Shown: piece by piece, positions 52,890 through 62,681 of the stretch
Position numbering within the stretch: the first letter of the stretch is position 1
Layout of the letters: the number at the start of each line of letters is the position of its first letter
NCBI GenBank assembly: GCA_022763185.1
Contig: JALEGL010000014.1
Location: 303,434 to 367,433, forward strand
Direction: 5' to 3'
DNA: 64,000 bases
From: a bacterium
Lineage (GTDB): Bacteria > Bdellovibrionota_G > JALEGL01
Position numbers and translations under genes: made by a program
The notes under the pieces: model-generated
The model's database searches: none
Told to the model about the DNA's origin: nothing
What the model saw: only the letters and a program-made list of their open reading frames with translations

Positions 52890-53354
52890 ATGAATCACTA
52901 TTGCGACAATGCCGCCACAAAGCAAATCATTTCAAGACTAGGGTATGCCTTGTTCTGTGCTTTTTTAGTCCAAACAAGCTTGGCTAAACTTTATGCCAAT
53001 GAATATCAAGCTGTTAAAAAACCTGCCTATGGGCTTGTTCTTAAGCCTGTTAATGTCAGGCAAAAACCCTCAACGGCATACAAAATTGTCGGTAAACTTG
53101 AAAAAGGTGACAAACTCAAAGTTTTGGGAAGATACAAGAAAGAATGGTACCATGTGATGTACAAGCATAAAAAAGCCTGGGTCTGGTCAAAAAATATGCG
53201 ACTAAAGCCTATAAAGACAAAAACAAATCAAACCAAAAAACCGGCAGCTAACCTTGAAGTGATAAAATATCCGCATGCCCAAAAGCCAAAATCGTCGTTG
53301 CTTGATAATGAACATGTCAATGTTTATGATCGCTATCGATCATACCCTAATTAA
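52890..53354 (+). CDS. SH3-domain (SH3b) exported protein
   Basis: Protein of 154 residues. An N-terminal hydrophobic segment (LGYALFCAFLVQTSLA) is a signal or anchor. A bacterial SH3 domain spans about 45-110 (VNVRQKPSTAYKIVGKLEKGDKLKVLGRYKKEWYHVMY, then KKAWVWSKNM). The C-terminal 40 residues are basic and proline/lysine rich. SH3b domains bind peptidoglycan, and the divergent neighbour is a lytic transglycosylase, so both may act on the wall. GAGG lies before the ATG. Confidence 0.75.
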   Translation: MNHYCDNAATKQIISRLGYALFCAFLVQTSLAKLYANEYQAVKKPAYGLVLKPVNVRQKPSTAYKIVGKLEKGDKLKVLGRYKKEWYHVMYKHKKAWVWSKNMRLKPIKTKTNQTKKPAANLEVIKYPHAQKPKSSLLDNEHVNVYDRYRSYPN

Positions 53355-53443
53355 TAATGTTCGTAAAAATGTATCTCTGGATCTAAACGACAATAAAGTA
53401 ATAAATCTTGAGTAATTTTAGGCTTTGCTATAGTTAGCGCATA

Positions 53444-54613
53444 ATGAAGAATCTTATATTCCTTTTAAGCTTGCTGTTTTTTGGATGTGGAGAGGCCCCA
53501 TTATTTAATAATAGTGGAGATATTGAAATTAATGCTCCGGTAGATTTTATACAAATCCCTGGAACAAGTATTGCCTTGGTTGTTAATAGTAATGTCAACC
53601 TAAGCAGGTCATCGGCATCGCTTGCTGTTCTTGATATGAGCAGCAATACCTTAAATATTGAGAAATCATTGTTTTTCCCCAACTTTGCCAGTAGTATAGA
53701 TATAGATGAACAGCGACAGTTAATTTTGGTAGGTGATCGAGCCAATGATGTTGTTCAAGTCTTTGAATATGATTTGGGAAGCGGTGGTATTGATCAACTG
53801 AGCATTAGTAAAAAAACACTTGATAGCCAGTCAGAAATAAGCAATGCCGTTATTGCTGATGAAGAGCCATCTGATGTAAAAGTGTATACTCATGCCAGCA
53901 GTGACCAACATGCTATCATTAGTAATTATATAGATGGTACACTGACATTTTTAAATTTGAACAGTTTTGCTGTTCAAGATTTGTTTGTTGAAGATGATCG
54001 TTTGGGGCTACCTTTGATTGGTTTGACCAGTTTTGATTTAGACTCTACGCTTCTAGGTGTAGGTGCTGGACGTATTGTTTTAGATCCAAGTAACGATCGA
54101 TTTGCTTATGTGGCTTCATTTATCAATAATGTAATTTTTGTTGTTGATTTATGGGATAAGGAAATTGAGCAAACCTTCACACTGGTGGATTACTTTCCCA
54201 GTGGTGGTTTGAGAGACATGGTCATTGATGGCAATCAGCAGTTGTATTTTTTACATCAAGCCAATGATACTTTAAATAGAATAGATATCAGTCAGGTTGT
54301 TAATAATAACATTCTTTTAGAAGAATTGCCTGTACAGTGGTTAGATCAGGTTTTTTTGCCATCTGGTGCTGAGTACATGACATTAAGTTCAGATGAGCAA
54401 GAGCTTTGGGTTGCGATGTATAATTTAAATGAAGTGTGGGTTTACGATGTCAATACACTGACCAAAACCCAAAGTATTTCTCTTGATGGTCTTGGTCCTG
54501 CAAAACTGGTTTTTTCAGAAGATGGAACTACCGCCTATGTTTGTGAGTTTTTGTCCAGTAGCATTGCAGTTGTTGATACCGCAAGTTATATGCAAATCAG
54601 TACAATTGAATAA
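53444..54613 (+). CDS. beta-propeller lipoprotein A
   Basis: Lipoprotein of 389 residues with signal MKNLIFLLSLLFFGC (C15). The mature protein has propeller-like repeats of the YVTN type, each of about 45 residues (for example IVLDPSNDRFAYVASFINNVIFVVDL, and LVFSEDGTTAYVCEFLSSSIAVVD). No catalytic residues are recognised. It is followed 28 bases later by a related, larger lipoprotein, forming a pair that may bind surface or wall ligands. Confidence 0.7.
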   Translation: MKNLIFLLSLLFFGCGEAPLFNNSGDIEINAPVDFIQIPGTSIALVVNSNVNLSRSSASLAVLDMSSNTLNIEKSLFFPNFASSIDIDEQRQLILVGDRANDVVQVFEYDLGSGGIDQLSISKKTLDSQSEISNAVIADEEPSDVKVYTHASSDQHAIISNYIDGTLTFLNLNSFAVQDLFVEDDRLGLPLIGLTSFDLDSTLLGVGAGRIVLDPSNDRFAYVASFINNVIFVVDLWDKEIEQTFTLVDYFPSGGLRDMVIDGNQQLYFLHQANDTLNRIDISQVVNNNILLEELPVQWLDQVFLPSGAEYMTLSSDEQELWVAMYNLNEVWVYDVNTLTKTQSISLDGLGPAKLVFSEDGTTAYVCEFLSSSIAVVDTASYMQISTIE

Positions 54614-54641
54614 AGCTAATTTTTAGAAAGGTTTGGATAAA

Positions 54642-56585
54642 GTGAAGGGTAAAATAAATTTAATCTATTTTTGTTTGATCTGTTTGATGGTGCTTTCTGC
54701 ATGTTCAGGACGTACTCAGTCAACATTTCATCCTTTAAATAGACCTATTGATATTCAAAGTTTTGAGAATACAATTCAAATTGATGGCAGACAAATCTAT
54801 GTGCTCGCTGTTCTTGATCAACTTAATAAAGGTTTGGCTTTTATCAACAGCCAAAGTCGGGATTTTATAGATTTAATAGAGTCTGATGAGGCACCCATGA
54901 CACTGGTTCCAATGGCGGGTAATCCTGTTGCAATGGCTACTGAAGAAACACAAAGCAATGAGATGCGAGTTTGGATGATTGAAAATGAAAATAATCGTAT
55001 GTACGCAGTTGATTTTATTCAAGGCACGAACCCACGGTTTGAATTTGTTGATTTATCTGTGAATAGAGAGGGTTTATACACGCGGGCTATTTTTGAAAAT
55101 GCTGGAAGAGGCATTGTAGAAACTTTAAACCAGGCACCAGATGTTCATGATTTTATGGTTGATTCAGATAGTGCTTGCCAAAGCTGGGAGGCGACATACG
55201 ATAGCAAGTTGAATTCGTATCGTATCATCAGTTCAAAAACCGGAGAGCAAGACGCTCAAGCACTGGAGAACAGTGTTTTTACATCAGATGATGGTTTACA
55301 TAGTTTTATTATTGAACCGGGTTCTTTGGATACCAGTAATAATGATCAATTGACATGGTTTACCTGCTCTGCCTCATACCTTGATTTGTCTGGGGATGCT
55401 GTCGATATCCATATCATAGATGATCAAGCATTTGTTTTACTCAATAATTCACCCAAAATTGATGTATTTGATTTAAATACTCTGTCGTTTACCTCAAGTA
55501 TACCCATACCCGGGGCAGCTAGCGTTAAGAATGCTACTGTTCAAGGCGGCGCATGGTTCATTCCTGATACCGAACTTGATCAAGTTTATCGTTTTGATTT
55601 TTCTATGCAGAGTGTTGAGAGTATTCCTTTGCCAAATAAAGTTGTATCTGCTGTAGAAGTAGGAACGGATACACTTTTGCTAGCCTTAAAAACTGAAGAA
55701 AAGTTACTGGTGTACAATACCAATAGTCAAACTATAGAAAAACAAATTTTTATGCCGTCTTATATCAATGGTTTAATGGACTACAGTGACACAGGTCAAG
55801 ACAGAGTTCTTGCATACTCACGGTCTGGAACAGTGGATGCAATTGATATATCCAGTTTAAGTCGCGTAGATTTTTCTCGAAGCAGTGGTGATAAAGAGTC
55901 CTTTGTACAGGGAAATATTGAGTTTTATGATACTGGTAGCTTTTCTGAGCCAGAGCTGATTGGTTTGAGTACTCAAGATGGTGTAACACGCAGTGAAAGT
56001 TGGCAGTTAATTTATGAAGGCTCAGTGTCTAATCTGGTAGCTCTTGATGCTAATGTTTCAGGTAGTAGCTTAGATATTGTTGGTTTTGATTTTTCACAAA
56101 GCAATGTTAGTGAGGGAGATAAAGTTGTTTTGTATTCTGCAATGGGGCAAGAAACCCGCCTGATTAATCAAATTGTTGATGCCGATACGCTTGAGCTCAA
56201 CAACAATTCAACATTTTCTGGAAGTGTGACCGTTACGGTAAAGGCCAATGATAGTTATATTGTTAAAGGCTCAATTTCAGGAGAGCAGAGCACTAGAGCC
56301 ATTGAGAATCAAGCTTATAGCTCTGATCAGGGCGACTTAACTTTTTTAATTAGATCTTCTAATTTGTATCCAAGCACATCTGGCGACTTTTTTTCATTCA
56401 GAACCAATGATGGCATCAATAGCATGGATACGACAGATCTTAATTTAAGATCTAATATAAGCAATGCTCTATACCTTGATAATGCCATCAGCAATCGCAA
56501 CGAAGCCTACTTGATTCAAGAAGCAACTGGTAGAGTTTTGTTGATAAATTTAGACGAAGATAATTTAGTAAAAACAATTCGTTAA
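54642..56585 (+). CDS. beta-propeller-like lipoprotein B
   Basis: Lipoprotein of 647 residues starting at GTG 54642: AGAAAGG is at 54625-54631, ten bases before. The signal peptide ends LSAC (C21). It has YVTN-like segments resembling the preceding protein (ALLVYNTNSQ-type, VDALDISSLS-type strands) in the first ~420 residues and a C-terminal part of repeated beta segments (DADTLELNNNSTFSGSVTV). It may be a paralogue with an added domain. Function unknown. Confidence 0.65.
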   Translation: MKGKINLIYFCLICLMVLSACSGRTQSTFHPLNRPIDIQSFENTIQIDGRQIYVLAVLDQLNKGLAFINSQSRDFIDLIESDEAPMTLVPMAGNPVAMATEETQSNEMRVWMIENENNRMYAVDFIQGTNPRFEFVDLSVNREGLYTRAIFENAGRGIVETLNQAPDVHDFMVDSDSACQSWEATYDSKLNSYRIISSKTGEQDAQALENSVFTSDDGLHSFIIEPGSLDTSNNDQLTWFTCSASYLDLSGDAVDIHIIDDQAFVLLNNSPKIDVFDLNTLSFTSSIPIPGAASVKNATVQGGAWFIPDTELDQVYRFDFSMQSVESIPLPNKVVSAVEVGTDTLLLALKTEEKLLVYNTNSQTIEKQIFMPSYINGLMDYSDTGQDRVLAYSRSGTVDAIDISSLSRVDFSRSSGDKESFVQGNIEFYDTGSFSEPELIGLSTQDGVTRSESWQLIYEGSVSNLVALDANVSGSSLDIVGFDFSQSNVSEGDKVVLYSAMGQETRLINQIVDADTLELNNNSTFSGSVTVTVKANDSYIVKGSISGEQSTRAIENQAYSSDQGDLTFLIRSSNLYPSTSGDFFSFRTNDGINSMDTTDLNLRSNISNALYLDNAISNRNEAYLIQEATGRVLLINLDEDNLVKTIR

Positions 56586-56704
56586 CTTAAGTTATTTAAA
56601 CAAAAACGTAAGGTGAAATATTTTTTTCAATTTCATTTTGATAGCGAATTTGATATGAGCATTGCGCAATCATTGCAAAGATTTTTATCATTTAGGGAGC
56701 CTCT

Positions 56705-59700
56705 GTGAGAATTAAAAAACTTGAACTTTTAGGATTTAAATCGTTTTTAGAAAAGACTGCATTTCAGTTTGATGTTCCCATTACATCTATCGTAGGGCCC
56801 AATGGCTGTGGAAAAAGTAATGTTGTTGATGCACTTAAATGGATTACAGGTGAGTTAAGCTACAAAGAGTTGCGCGGTAAAAGCATGGAAGATCTGATTT
56901 TTGCTGGAAGTGAAAAAAGACCTCCGACAAGCATGATGGAAGTGCAACTTACCTTAGACAATGAGTCTGGTTTAGGACCTGTCCAGTATAAAGATTTTTC
57001 AGAAATTTTGGTGCAAAGAAAAGTTTTTAGAGATGGCTCAAGCGAGTTTTACATCAATAAATCCGCATGTAGACTAAAAGACATCACAGATTTATTTTTG
57101 GATACGGGTATTGGTAAATCATCTTACTCTATTATTGAACAGGGTCGAGTGGGTGCGATTGTATCTAGCCGCCCTGAAGATAGACGTTTAATTATTGAAG
57201 AAGCTTCGGGGATAACAAAATTTAAAGCCCGCAAAAAAGCTGCTTTAAAAAAGATGGAGCATACACAGCAAAATTTATTGCGCGTTAATGACATTATTAA
57301 AGAATTAACTCGGCAAACAGCATCTTTGCAGAGGCAAGCTGAAAAAGCTGAAAAATACAAAACTTTAAAAGAAGATGTAAAACAGTTGGATTTAAAACTA
57401 TTAAGCTATGCTTGGAAAAAAAGTGAACTGGTTTTAGATGAGCTTAAAGCAAGCCATACCCAACTCAAAGATTCTTTGGGCGAAGAAGAGTCCAAGTTAC
57501 TTTCTAATGAATCTCAGTACGAGACAGAGAAATTAAAACTGCTTGAGTTTGAAAAAAAATTAGAACGCATGCAAGAACAGGTGTTTGAGCAAAAGACCAC
57601 GATTCAAAACCTAGAAAACGAAGCCAGCAACCAAGAGCTAAAACATGCCCAGCTTTTAGAAACAGCCCAGGAAGAAAAAGAGCGGGCCGCAACTTTGATG
57701 CAAAAGCATGAAGAACTTGATTTACAACATGTTAATGTTTCAGAAAATGTGCAACAGTCAGCTCTTGAGCTAGAAGAAATAGCTGAAAGCTTGAATGTTG
57801 ATATAGAAAAGGAAAGTCAGCTTAAAAGCAGCTTATTGAGTCTTGAGCAAGCTTTATCAGAGCTTAAAACTCAAAATATGCAGCATTTAACGCGTGAAGC
57901 AGAAATAAAAAACAATAAGCAAAGCCTAGAAGAACAAAACCGCGTTCTTGACGCCAAATTATTAGAAACCAATGAAAGAATTGAAGAAACTCAAGAAGAA
58001 GTTAACCAACTTTCCAGTAGCTTAACAGAAAAAGAAGAAGCTTTTGAGCAAAGCAATCAATTGGTTTTAGAGTTTGAAGAAAATAAAGTTTCCGCTGAAG
58101 ATGAGTTAGAGCATTTAAATTTGGATAAAGATAAATGTCATCAAGAGTTGATTCAAATCAATAACGAAATTGAACGGGAAGCTTCGCGTTTAAATACTTT
58201 GCAAGAGTTTATAGACTCTTATCAAGGCTATGAAAAAGGCGTGCAAAGTATCATGAAAGAAAAAGATTCAGGCAATGTTGGTCAAGTTCAAGGAATTTTA
58301 GGTGATATGCTTGAGGTTGAGCCTGGTTATGAAAAAGCAGCCTATGCGGCTTTAAATGAGTTTGTGCAATGTATTGTTGTTGAAGATGCCAACGATGTGA
58401 TTAAAACCATTGATTATTTGAAAAGTGATGCTGGAGAAGGAAGAAGTTCATTTTTAATTGAAAAAGATGAGGCTTTTCACTTAAGCCGTAAAACTGATCA
58501 GAAAACAGGTGCACAAAACAGTATCATTAAGCATGTCAAAGCCAAGGGCACTTTTAATAAATTAATTGAGCAAGTTTTAAGTACTATATACCTGGTTCCT
58601 TCATTAAATGAAGCCTTAGAGCTTTGGAAAAAAGGTACGCAAGAAACCATGGTTACCCTTGAAGGCGATAGAATTTCTCGCAACGGTATTATTACTGGCG
58701 GTAAAAATGAAGAACAGCAGGGTGTCCTGGAAATTCATAATCAGGTCAACGAGCTTAAAGAGCGTGTTGAAGAAAAACGTCAACGTTCAGAAAAATTAAG
58801 TTTTGAACTAGAAAAGATTCAAGAAAGAATTTTAAGTTTAAAAGCACAAATTGAGGGTTTATCTGAAGATATTAAAAACCACCATCTACAAAAAACCAGT
58901 CATGAGAAAGAGCTTTTGAGCTTGGGAGAAACCCAAAAATATAAAAATTCATTTTTACAAGAATTAACCAATCAAAAACAAAGTTATCTGAATGATATCG
59001 AGCAAAACAAAGTTACTTTAGAGTCCATGCATGTTGAATATGAAGCATTACTGGAACATAAAAATAACTTTTTAAATAAAGAGGAATCTTTTACTCAAGA
59101 AATAACCGCAATGCGATCTTCCTATGAAGAACACAGTCAAAGGTTAACAGAAATAAAAATAAAAAAAGCCAGTTTAGATGAAAGGCGAGAAGCTTTAAAA
59201 AAAGAGCTTGAGTCTCTTGCTCAACAAAAATCTTTGGCCAAAGAAGAGTCCGAAGCATTAAAAATAAAGTCCAATGAACGTATAGAGCAAGCAGAAGAGA
59301 TCTCTAATATTATTGTCAGCTTAAAAGAAAAGCGTGAAAACTTAATGCAAGACTTTACTGAGTCTGAGACCAGTTTAAATGCAATAAAGATTGAACATGA
59401 TACCTTGGCTGAAAAATTGAGAAATGATGAAGATCAACTTAAAGACTACCGTTCAGCAAAAGAACAGGTTGTTGCCCAAATCAATAAGATACAAATGGAT
59501 ATTCAAGACGAGGACAATAAATTAGAGCGCTTACTCGAGCAAGTTACAGAGCGCTATGAATTGAATCTACATGATTGTATAGAGCAGTATTATCAAGATC
59601 TAGATGAAAACATGCTTGATCAAAGTAATGAAGAGTTACAAAAATTAAGAAATAAACTCAATGCGATGGGCCATGTTAATTTGGGTGCTTTAGAGGAGTT

Positions 59701-60313
59701 GGCTGAACTTGAGGAGCGTTTTAGCTTTTTAAGTGAACAAAAAACAGATCTAGAAAATACACTCAATGATCTTAATACCGCCATTGAGCAGATTGACGAA
59801 TCTACGCAAGAAATGTTTTTAGATACTTACAATAAAGTTAATGGCCGTTTTCAAGAGCTGTTTCCCAAGCTTTTTGGCGGAGGTAAAGCCAAGCTGGTGA
59901 TGACTTCCGATGAGAATATTCTTGAAACAGGTATTGATATCGTTGCGCAACCACCAGGAAAAAAATTACAAAATATGAACCTCATGTCAGGGGGAGAAAA
60001 AGCTTTAACGGCGATTGCTTTAATTTTTTCTATTTTTGAATTTAAAGCGCCTCCATTCTGTATTTTAGATGAAGTTGATGCACCTTTAGATGATGCCAAT
60101 GTTGGACGATTTTTGGGTATGGTTAAAGAAATGTCACAAAAAACTCAGTTTATTGTGATTACACACAATAAAGCAACCATGGAAATTGCTCAAAATCTTT
60201 ATGGTGTCACTATGGAAGAACCAGGTGTTTCCAGAACGGTTTCTGTTCAGCTTAATCAAGGGGTAGAGTTGTTGGAAGCAGACAATGTCCAACAGACACC
60301 TTCTGTAGCTTAA
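56705..60313 (+). CDS. smc: chromosome partition protein SMC
   Basis: Structural maintenance of chromosomes ATPase (1202 residues). It has the Walker A motif GPNGCGKSNVVDALKW near residue 33, a coiled coil from about 170 to 500, a hinge around 510-680 (GQVQGILGDMLEVEPGYEKAAYAAL), a second coiled coil, the ABC signature LMSGGEKALTAIAL near residue 1095, and the Walker B ILDEVDAPLDDAN. GTG 56705 has AGGGAG eight bases before. It works with ScpA/ScpB, encoded 8 kb away on the other strand. Confidence 0.96.
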   Translation: MRIKKLELLGFKSFLEKTAFQFDVPITSIVGPNGCGKSNVVDALKWITGELSYKELRGKSMEDLIFAGSEKRPPTSMMEVQLTLDNESGLGPVQYKDFSEILVQRKVFRDGSSEFYINKSACRLKDITDLFLDTGIGKSSYSIIEQGRVGAIVSSRPEDRRLIIEEASGITKFKARKKAALKKMEHTQQNLLRVNDIIKELTRQTASLQRQAEKAEKYKTLKEDVKQLDLKLLSYAWKKSELVLDELKASHTQLKDSLGEEESKLLSNESQYETEKLKLLEFEKKLERMQEQVFEQKTTIQNLENEASNQELKHAQLLETAQEEKERAATLMQKHEELDLQHVNVSENVQQSALELEEIAESLNVDIEKESQLKSSLLSLEQALSELKTQNMQHLTREAEIKNNKQSLEEQNRVLDAKLLETNERIEETQEEVNQLSSSLTEKEEAFEQSNQLVLEFEENKVSAEDELEHLNLDKDKCHQELIQINNEIEREASRLNTLQEFIDSYQGYEKGVQSIMKEKDSGNVGQVQGILGDMLEVEPGYEKAAYAALNEFVQCIVVEDANDVIKTIDYLKSDAGEGRSSFLIEKDEAFHLSRKTDQKTGAQNSIIKHVKAKGTFNKLIEQVLSTIYLVPSLNEALELWKKGTQETMVTLEGDRISRNGIITGGKNEEQQGVLEIHNQVNELKERVEEKRQRSEKLSFELEKIQERILSLKAQIEGLSEDIKNHHLQKTSHEKELLSLGETQKYKNSFLQELTNQKQSYLNDIEQNKVTLESMHVEYEALLEHKNNFLNKEESFTQEITAMRSSYEEHSQRLTEIKIKKASLDERREALKKELESLAQQKSLAKEESEALKIKSNERIEQAEEISNIIVSLKEKRENLMQDFTESETSLNAIKIEHDTLAEKLRNDEDQLKDYRSAKEQVVAQINKIQMDIQDEDNKLERLLEQVTERYELNLHDCIEQYYQDLDENMLDQSNEELQKLRNKLNAMGHVNLGALEELAELEERFSFLSEQKTDLENTLNDLNTAIEQIDESTQEMFLDTYNKVNGRFQELFPKLFGGGKAKLVMTSDENILETGIDIVAQPPGKKLQNMNLMSGGEKALTAIALIFSIFEFKAPPFCILDEVDAPLDDANVGRFLGMVKEMSQKTQFIVITHNKATMEIAQNLYGVTMEEPGVSRTVSVQLNQGVELLEADNVQQTPSVA

Positions 60314-60452
60314 TAAGCCCTTTTTTTATACTTATGGTTAGCAATTAATAGTGTTTTTTCTAGGGGCTTCGCTTTTTTAAAGGCAATCAAAATAGAACAA
60401 ACACTTTTTTGACGGTTTTATTTGGGTATAAAAAACATAGGCATTCATTTTT

Positions 60453-60527
60453 TGGTGCTCCCACCAGGGATCGAACCTGGATCTAGGGATTAGGAATCCC
60501 TCATTCTATCCATTGAACTATGAGAGC
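60453..60527 (-). tRNA. tRNA-Arg (anticodon CCT), CCA encoded
   Basis: On the minus strand the cloverleaf reads GCTCTCA (acceptor, 5'), D-stem, anticodon stem AGGGA with loop TTCCTAA (anticodon CCT), T-loop GGTTCGATCC, and TGGGAGC closing the acceptor stem. The 3' CCA is genomically encoded (60453-60455). It is a single tRNA gene. Confidence 0.92.
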
Positions 60528-60547
60528 TGGCTGTTTGGTAGAAACTA

Positions 60548-60576
60548 GCTATAAAATTAAAAGTTTTTAATGTCAA
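60548..60576 (-). promoter_or_regulatory. sigma-70 promoter of tRNA-Arg
   Basis: On the minus strand a perfect -35 TTGACA (60571-60576) is separated by 17 bases from -10-like TATAGC (60548-60553), about 20 bases before the mature tRNA start. Confidence 0.65.
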
Positions 60577-60810
60577 AGATCTTCAGCCAAGCCAACAGCT
60601 TTTATGAGTCAATATACCTATCTACGTCTTATCATCATTGTAAAAAGTAGGTTGATTTGTAAATAACGTGCGAGCCAATGAGAAAATAATTATATTGACG
60701 TTTTGCGTAAATTTGATATGAGATTTATAAGGAGCTGCGGCTAAGTTGCCTCAGTTGAAAAGACTTTAAAATATTAAGTTAATATTATCAACAACTTATA
60801 AAGGTCTTTT
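60577..60810. other. intergenic stretch with no gene seen
   Basis: Between the tRNA promoter and the sigma-54 site at 60811. I found no coding frame with a ribosome binding site, no repeat and no terminator here. Confidence 0.5.
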
Positions 60811-60827
60811 TTGGCATAGGCATTGCT
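60811..60827 (+). promoter_or_regulatory. sigma-54 (-24/-12) promoter, strong match
   Basis: TTGGCATAGGCATTGCT: GG (60813-60814), exactly ten bases, GC (60825-60826), in the TTGGCA and TTGCT context of RpoN promoters. It predicts a start near 60838 and a 31-base leader with AAGGGTAG before ATG 60869. Confidence 0.7.
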
Positions 60828-60868
60828 TAATATACAAGCAGTGATATGAAAAACCTAAGGGTAGTGCT

Positions 60869-61354
60869 ATGATAAAAAAAATAAAACAGTTAAATTTTCT
60901 TCTCTTGTTATTGGTGCTTACAGTTTTAACGTCCTGTGCTCAAAATGAGTTTGGTTCAGTACGTTTGGTCGTAAACGGACAAGAGCAAGAAGTAAGAATT
61001 CAAGATGTAGATTGTATCAATGATTTTAATTTTGGTAACAATGGGATGTCTTGCATTATATTGATTCAGAACGGTAGTGGAATTAGTGACAGAGTTAGCT
61101 TCAATATTGCAGATGTCGTCAATATTTTTGATAATTTTTTAGGAGCAAGTCTTGATCCTTTATTATCTCCTTTTGATTCAGTTGAAGCCACGGTGAATGG
61201 TAATACTGTGGGGATATTGGATGGTAGTACTGTTGTTTTTTCTACAATTACAAATGTTCCAGGCGGACAAGTTTGTATGGATTATTTTTATCTCAATTTA
61301 GGTTTTGGTACCAATGGTTTTATGGAAGGAGATTTTTGCGCTCGAGTCCAATAA
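60869..61354 (+). CDS. small lipoprotein under a sigma-54-type promoter
   Basis: Lipoprotein of 161 residues, signal MIKKIKQLNFLLLLLVLTV followed by lipobox LTSC (C23). Mature region is beta-rich with four cysteines (VDCINDF, MSCIILI, VCMDYF, FCARVQ). No family is recognised. It is 38 bases ahead of another lipoprotein gene, so they are likely co-expressed from the -24/-12 promoter at 60811. Confidence 0.65.
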   Translation: MIKKIKQLNFLLLLLVLTVLTSCAQNEFGSVRLVVNGQEQEVRIQDVDCINDFNFGNNGMSCIILIQNGSGISDRVSFNIADVVNIFDNFLGASLDPLLSPFDSVEATVNGNTVGILDGSTVVFSTITNVPGGQVCMDYFYLNLGFGTNGFMEGDFCARVQ

Positions 61355-61391
61355 CAAGGAATGAAGGCACTTTAAAGAATGAATTAAAGCT

Positions 61392-62681
61392 ATGAAAAAG
61401 ACCCTTAAAAACAATAAACTAAACTTAAGTCTGTTAATACCTATGTTGGTGTTTGCTTTTGTTTTAACAGGATGTGAGCAGAGGCCACAACAACAAGGTG
61501 TTCTTAGACCTAATGATGGTGGGACGCCAACAGCGACAGGAAGTTCAACAGTTGAAACGCGTTCTGGCACTGGGGCGAATACCGATTCAAATTCAAATAC
61601 GGGTGTACAAGGCAACACAAATGCAGGTTCTTTGGCCAATGTTCCACAGCCCCAGCAAGCATTTGCAAACTGTATTCTTATGGTGCAACAGAATCCTATA
61701 CCTAATTATGAAGACCCTCGTTTTTTAGAATGTCAGAAAATTATTTATCAAAATTGTAGAGGTTGTCGTGTTGATGAAGATTTAAGGCCTATTGATATTT
61801 TTAGTGCATATGGATATTCAGGTCGTATTGCGTGGCCCGCGCATGAAAATTGGTGGCCTGAGCTATCTCCTTATTTAAATGCCTCCAGAAGTCATATTGC
61901 TTTTCAAAGTCCATACTTTAATACTCAAAATTTTCCGGTTGGACATCCGGGTGCATCTGGTCAACATCCTCAGGGTGGTGGAGCTAACCCCTTTGTTTAT
62001 TGTCATAACAAACCCGCAACAGAGCCGTGTCAATTGAATGCAACCAATGTTTGGACGGTCTCCAATATTGATAAGTCTTATCAATACAACTTAGCACCTG
62101 GAAAAAACAATCAGTATATTTATACAATTGTGCAACCTCTGGATCAACCCTGTGACAACCAACATCAAATGCGACAAGGTGTATGCAATCCACAGTTTAG
62201 AGCCAATTTTGGTAATTTATTGGGGAGCTTTGAGCAAACAGGGGCCAACTTAAAAGCCAGCGGTAAAGCAATTGTTGATGGCCTTGGAGCATCTTTAGCA
62301 AATATGATCCCGCAATTTTCAGTTGGCTCTATTTTTCCAAATGTGAGTGTCAACGGTGGAGGACAGTATACCACAACGACTGGTGGTAGTTGGTCTGTGG
62401 GGTCTTCAAGGCAAAGGTACACTACATCTCAAGCAGGTAGTGTGGCTGTAGGTGGAGCTCCAAACAATTACACTTATAACTCAGCTCAGCATTTGAGCAT
62501 TTATGGTAGGCAACCATCTAGTGCATATGGAGTATATGGACAATATCTAAATTATTCAGAAAACTATAATAATTACAATATAGGTGGAGATGATCCATGT
62601 GTAGTTGGACAGGGACACCCAGGAAGCGTTTGGGGCTGTCAAAACATCAATCCTTGCTATTATAATCCAAATAATTGTTAA
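61392..62681 (+). CDS. large lipoprotein with Gly/Tyr/Asn-rich tail
   Basis: Lipoprotein of 429 residues with signal ending VLTGC (C28). A Thr/Ser/Gly/Asn-rich linker (about 30-85) is followed by a cysteine-containing domain with ILMVQQNPIPNYEDPRFLECQ and NCRGCR, a Pro/His/Gly-rich middle, and a C-terminal tail unusually rich in Tyr, Gly, Ser and Asn (YGQYLNYSENYNNYNIGG), ending in paired cysteines (CYYNPNNC). No family is recognised. The compositional bias is typical of surface-exposed or fibre-like proteins. Confidence 0.6.
   Translation: MKKTLKNNKLNLSLLIPMLVFAFVLTGCEQRPQQQGVLRPNDGGTPTATGSSTVETRSGTGANTDSNSNTGVQGNTNAGSLANVPQPQQAFANCILMVQQNPIPNYEDPRFLECQKIIYQNCRGCRVDEDLRPIDIFSAYGYSGRIAWPAHENWWPELSPYLNASRSHIAFQSPYFNTQNFPVGHPGASGQHPQGGGANPFVYCHNKPATEPCQLNATNVWTVSNIDKSYQYNLAPGKNNQYIYTIVQPLDQPCDNQHQMRQGVCNPQFRANFGNLLGSFEQTGANLKASGKAIVDGLGASLANMIPQFSVGSIFPNVSVNGGGQYTTTTGGSWSVGSSRQRYTTSQAGSVAVGGAPNNYTYNSAQHLSIYGRQPSSAYGVYGQYLNYSENYNNYNIGGDDPCVVGQGHPGSVWGCQNINPCYYNPNNC

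Noticed and set aside
60313-60420. Terminator after smc
   Set aside because: AAGCCC and GGGGCTT are complementary but about 45 bases apart with a weak T-run; not convincing.
61298-61639. 113-codon minus-strand frame within the lipoprotein genes
   Set aside because: It is antisense to two lipoproteins with lipoboxes and ribosome binding sites and has no supporting features.
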